From Azolla caroliniana (lineage: Eukaryota; Polypodiophyta): a stretch of DNA of 64,000 nucleotides. The notes beneath the pieces are model-generated. The model ran no database searches. It saw only the letters and a list, made by a program, of their open reading frames with translations, and was not told where the DNA came from. The translations under genes were made by a program, and so were the position numbers. Shown here piece after piece: positions 59,340-64,000 of the stretch. The stretch covers positions 5,828,001 to 5,892,000 of the forward strand of contig JBHGNT010000007.1 of assembly GCA_043228905.1 (NCBI GenBank), written 5' to 3'. Numbering within the stretch: the first letter of the stretch is position 1; each line of letters starts with the position of its first letter.

Positions 59340-59575
59340 AGACCTTGTCTTACTATACATATATACATATACATATACTGTTATACATATATACATACAT
59401 ATACATATACATATACGTATACTGTATACATATGTATATATATATATGTATATATATACAATAATACATGTATACCTATAATTATTAATACATTCTACAC
59501 ATACATATGCATACATATACATATATGTATGTATGTATGTATATACAATAATACATGTATATCAATTAATACATT
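59340..59575. repeat. ATAC/TATG microsatellite field
   Basis: Interrupted ATACAT/TATGTA repeats. A CAATAATACATGTAT(A) segment occurs twice, about 85 bp apart (59459 and 59545). Confidence 0.85.
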
Positions 59576-59875
59576 CTATCTCTCCAATGGTCTAATCCCC
59601 ACGTGGCGATGGGCCCACCAAACCGGCCCATTCGCCTATCCATCCGTGCGCACATGGTCGTTCCTCTGCCTTCTCCATATGGTTGTATAATATATGTACG
59701 TGTAAGCACTTATTTGGAAGGAGAAAGAAGTCAATTCGAAATTCTACACACGCATACCTGCTCTACTCATTGACACACACATGCTCTTATTCGACATTAT
59801 CCATTGGTAGTTTAGTCAGAATTTGTCTTTCGTAGACTTTAAAGGTGTATTCATATCCTAAAAGGTCAGTTGGGA

Positions 59876-60035
59876 GGGGGCAATGTATAGCCTTAACTCT
59901 GAAGGGTTAGAAGCAAAAGGGCAATATTTAGGGGCCAAGCAGAACTAAGTATAAAACAGAACCACAACGTAGAACAGTAGATGTGTAACTCTAGGGCATT
60001 CCCCCTTTCTCAACTCCATTATATCATAGGCGTAA
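59876..60035 (+). mobile_element. possible LTR start with polypurine tract
   Basis: GGGAGGGGGCAA is followed by TGTATAGCC, the arrangement of a polypurine tract and a 3' LTR start, and AGTATAAAAC lies about 65 bp further on. There is no partner LTR and no coding remnant, so this is tentative. Confidence 0.25.
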
Positions 60036-61698
60036 GAGTTTAAGTTTGTCATTTTTTCCTCTCTAAAGAATGCCATTCACGTGATTCCCTCTTTTCTATG
60101 GCTACACAAGCCTTCGTTTTAAAGCATTAGAGCACTCCACAATCCTATGATTTTATAAGATGTTTGAAAAATACATAAATATGTTGAGAATTTGTTGTGC
60201 CAAAATCGAATTATTTCTCTAAGGGATGTCTGATATGATAAACTTGAGCTCAGGCCAGATGGTATTACAAGTCTTTTGCAAAAATCCTCTTTAATTTTTA
60301 ACTATATGATGAGTTGCAATTTAATGAATAGTTACAACTTACTGGTGAGTTAGTACGTTTAGACCGAGTCATTGATTCTCCTCAATGTGTTGTTATAGAT
60401 GTATGTTATTAGTGAACAATGCTAACAAATATTTATTGTCAATATGATATTGTTTGTGTATCATAACTTGAAATGGCCTTACACATGAGGATTTGAAGAT
60501 GTTGCCCCATTAATTACTACGTCAACATTGATGATAAATGTTAACATTTACATACACCCACCCACCCTTCCGACCATTCATCAATTTCGCTTGCATCCTT
60601 ACAAATCTAGGCAAAATACATATTGTCATAGTTATATCTTTGTGTCAAGTGTCCAACACTCTTGATCTTTAGCTTGATCCACTCCTCTTAGCAAATTGCA
60701 TAATTATTGTATTTGACATGATTTCAATCTTTTGCAATATATGTTGAGTTGCCACCATGGGACATCACCATCCATGTAGTTAGTCAATTCTAGTCGACTT
60801 TTTTGAATGCACGAGCACTAAACAAAGCATACTTAATGAATGATCATGTGTTATAATTACCAACAATTGGAAAAATATATAATCATCACAATACTAATTC
60901 TTGCATATTAGCTCGTAATACACCAAGCACAACCAATTGAGTCATGTTAACATGATATTTTTTCATGAAAAAAAATGAGAATCTTTTACAACTAGCAACT
61001 TGGAAGATCAAATAGCCAAAGTTATTAAAAATAGCTAAATTGTTGTTGATCCTTTATCTTATTCAAACTTGTAACATGCATTAGGAAACTTGTTGCTAGC
61101 AAACTACTCGAATTAGACTAGAAGGCTAGAAGCTACTGGACAACCATGCATATCACTAAATAGAGAGTCGTTGAATACACCAGAAATTCCTAATACAATT
61201 TGTGAGATCCCCCTTATAGTACAAATAACCTATTTCTTACCTAATGCATGTGGTATGGTTAGACAAGTAAATTATGTAGAATATTTTGGTATCTTGGATA
61301 AAAGTGGAATATAATACTTTGTCATAAATTGGAGTAAAATCCTCTAGAGCATTCCTACGTCTTGTGGAAGGTTCTTATAAAATTATCGAATATCCTCAAA
61401 GATTTATAGAATATTTCATAGGAAACTCTTGTATGAATACATGTGAAGCCCACATATGTATGATATCAATATGACCATGACATTGTACAATGAGAAATTT
61501 TAACAAATATTAAAACAGAGAAGATATAAACAAGAATGAAATTGCACAAAAGACAAAACGTGGGTTGAGACTCCCTACCTATTGTGTGAGCTTGCCATGT
61601 GCTTAGCTTGTCATAATTTGAATATAAGCTCGTCAAAAAAGTAATCATAATCGTCATTGAATTGATTATTGTTCCCCCTCTTATCAAATATCATCATG

Positions 61699-61735
<37 letters not shown>

Positions 61736-62799
61736 TCACTAGCAACACATGCACATATAGGGAGCTTCCCTTGAGGATGCCTCGATCTACTTCCATCGGT
61801 TTTCCACATAAGTGCATGTTCTAAAATTCGAATTTCCTTAACTCATTCATAGTAGTGTTACAATTTAATTTGAAAGTTTTTCTTTCCTTGGTCCCTTTCA
61901 ACTTGCTCTTCCAATATCAACACTTGATGTAATGTGCAACTCCTGGGCATGTTTGAGATTTGTTTTGGATCTCTATCCCTTGTTAGAAGGTAGCTTAGTT
62001 GGTCAGGAAGTCTATGTTGTTATGATGGTCGGCCAATGTGCTACTAATACAAAATATTATGCAAATGACTATATTTGAAGGTTAGAAATGCAATGTCACA
62101 ACTCACAACATCCATGCTAAGTTTTAGCCTTCGTGTTTTCAATGGTAGTTTCATAGTGAGCAAACCCATGCACGTTCTCTTAATTGAAGATTCATCTTAC
62201 CCCCAATGTTATTGTGTGAGTTTCCGTGATATTGGCACCCCCTTTATTAGAATCATCATTAAAGTATTCCCCTTTGATCATAGCTTCTAGTAACCGTTTT
62301 ATGGGGAGTTTCTAACCATAATAAGTTGTTGATTAAGTGCAATTGCATTTAATAGCTATAATCTATGGAATCAAAATCAAAATCCATCGCTTGACATTAC
62401 TCTCTATAAGCCAATCTATATTTACTCTCTCTCACTCGCACACCTGAAGAAGTTATTATCAGGAATGTCATCGCCATACTTTTGTTGTATGCAAATAATG
62501 TAGTGCTTATTGCAAATACTTTAGACTGAAGGATTGGATATGGGTCAAGAAGTTGTTTGGTGGGTACAAAAAAATTGACAACCTCCCAAGGATGGCATAT
62601 GGGGAGAAAGCAAATTTGGGTTCCTATACATAATTGAGTACATGACACCTCTAACAATACGAGTTTGGGAAAACAAAAACAATTTCTGACACCCCCCATC
62701 CTTGTTTGAAAATGAATGTGTTAATCAAGGGAACAACAATTTATATGACTTATTACATTCTCTTGTCGTCCTCACCTATTGTTGCTTCATCTTTTCCCT
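60036..62799. other. AT-rich spacer
   Basis: A CT microsatellite at 61700-61733. No gene, no recognisable element. Confidence 0.4.
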
Positions 62800-62890
62800 C
62801 CAATCATCTTTAACGAGTATCGAACCCTTAACCTTTTGTTAACAAAGGATAACTCTAGTAGTCATTTAAGCTATCATTTGTTGTTCTTGG
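62800..62890 (-). repeat. tRNA-promoter-like (SINE head) remnant
   Basis: Minus strand: TGATAGCTTAAATGACTAC (A-box-like) and, about 40 nt later, AAGGGTTCGATACTCG (B-box-like). Spacing suits a tRNA-derived RNA polymerase III promoter. No poly-A tail or target duplication found. Confidence 0.35.
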
Positions 62891-63574
62891 CATCTTTTTC
62901 TAATAATGTGATCACACAAACAACATTAGCGTTCTCATGGTCATATGTGTGAGGTGGGATTAAGTGAGGCACCTCCATTCCCTAGTGGTGTGTATGGAAG
63001 AGAATTGTAAAGCAAGAGGTGTACACACAAAAATAACACAATGGAATAGTAGAAAAGATAGATTGCACAAGAAAAAAGATTGATTGGAAACATATATGTA
63101 TGCGAATAGATAGTAATGCCCTCCAATTAGTGCCCATTCTTTTCTGTACTCACACACACATATAAAGCTACCAATTGAAGTTGAAAAGGTAGTTCATTAA
63201 TGAGCAACAAACTCAAAACCTCTGCGAACATTATTTTTGTGATGCCCAACCTCTCACATTAAGACCTTTTCATGATATCAATTCAGCTCCGACACCTTAA
63301 ATCCAATAATTAATATTACTAATCCTTCAGAATAACATTGAAGAGATCTTGGAACTAAGGTTAGGATTAATGAAGTCAAATTACCAAATACCAAACATCT
63401 CTCTTGCTTTAGAGTCTTTGTGCTTCCATTTCACACTCATATGCTAGTTTTTGCTACAACAATTATGGGTTATCCAAATGTCCCAAGAGTGCCCAAAATC
63501 TGAGCCAATGGAAAAAGTTGGCATCATCTTGTATATGTAAGAAAGGAGACAAACGACCAAAACAATTTTCTTAA
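62891..63574. other. spacer
   Basis: Nothing supported. Confidence 0.35.
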
Positions 63575-63790
63575 CTATGTGTTTAGAAACCTAAGTTGAA
63601 GGTTGCCTTTAATTTTAATGAAAGTTCTTGTTGATAAACAAGTACATAACAAGTGAACCAAATTTTCAAACTCGCCATGACATCTCAAACAAAGGGAATG
63701 ATAATATTGTTTTTCTCCAAGTAGAATCCAATCACAGGTAGACATATATGCATACAAGCTGGGGATTCCAACATTCTTTTTCTTATTTTT
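63575..63790 (-). pseudogene. possible zf-RVT-like LINE scrap
   Basis: A frame reads LGEKQYYHSLCLRCHGEFENLVHLLCTC, matching the C-x2-C-x(n)-H-x4-C layout found after plant LINE reverse transcriptases (CxxC...ExxxHLLxxC). Only this segment survives. Confidence 0.35.
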
Positions 63791-64000
63791 AATGTTCTTG
63801 TTTTCTCTCTTTGTTTCTTTCTTTTTATTTTTTGCAATGTTAAATGTCACAATCCGAGTCGTGTTTAGAAAGACATAGAAGTGTACTATAATGTCGCAAT
63901 CTAAGTCATGTTTGAGCAAAGTTAACACCTTGTTTTGTAGCAGTGTAGAATCTTGACAAGAAATCAAAGGTCATGACTATTGTACATGCTTTGGATTATG

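Overview
This is a land-plant nuclear window: spliced protein genes with GT-AG introns, plant-specific families (a methylesterase-type alpha/beta hydrolase, a plastid SET-domain protein, a small purple acid phosphatase), plant alpha-tubulin, and a dense load of retroelements and microsatellites. The reverse transcriptase of the largest LINE is a type I associate with ferns, lycophytes and bryophytes, and the tubulin tail (GEDEGEEY) also fits a non-seed plant. This is a weak lean, and a seed plant cannot be excluded from sequence alone.

Layout. 1-3.3 kb: an intact three-exon methylesterase-like gene (minus strand). 4.0-9.2 kb: a decayed Copia element with 5-bp target duplications. 9.2-13.1 kb: AT-rich spacer with an LTR remnant, a SINE-like retroposon (16-bp target duplication, poly-A tail) and a U6 snRNA pseudogene. 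13.1-15.4 kb: a second copy of the methylesterase block, damaged by a 25-bp deletion over a splice donor. 16.5-19.2 kb: two tandem-repeat fields, the second a 12-unit array with higher-order structure. 19-23.8 kb: spacer with weak Gypsy remnants. 23.8-31.5 kb: an 11-exon SET-domain gene (minus) with one 4.1-kb intron.

31.8-44.7 kb: a three-level nest. A 5'-truncated LINE (plus) was split by a Copia element (minus, duplication GATTG), whose polymerase gene was in turn split by a young Ty3/Gypsy chromovirus (minus, duplication ACCAT). That Gypsy element has intact gag and pol and LTRs differing at 4 of 355 positions by my reading. It lacks a recognisable tRNA primer site. Instead, the 11 nt beginning 2 nt past its 5' LTR are exactly complementary to the predicted first 11 nt of its own transcript, which is the geometry of Tf1-type self-priming. 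This is the most interesting signal in the window.

44.7-48.6 kb: minisatellites, then a four-exon alpha-tubulin gene (plus) with GC-rich exons. 49-55.9 kb: remnants of Copia, LINE and Gypsy elements and short tandem repeats. 56.6-59.0 kb: an eight-exon purple acid phosphatase gene (minus) with an N-terminal membrane anchor and a perfect 41-bp inverted repeat in intron 1. 59-64 kb: spacer with microsatellites and faint retroelement traces. The host genes are unrelated housekeeping or metabolic genes and show no operon-like or cluster logic; most of the remaining recognisable sequence is transposon or repeat history.
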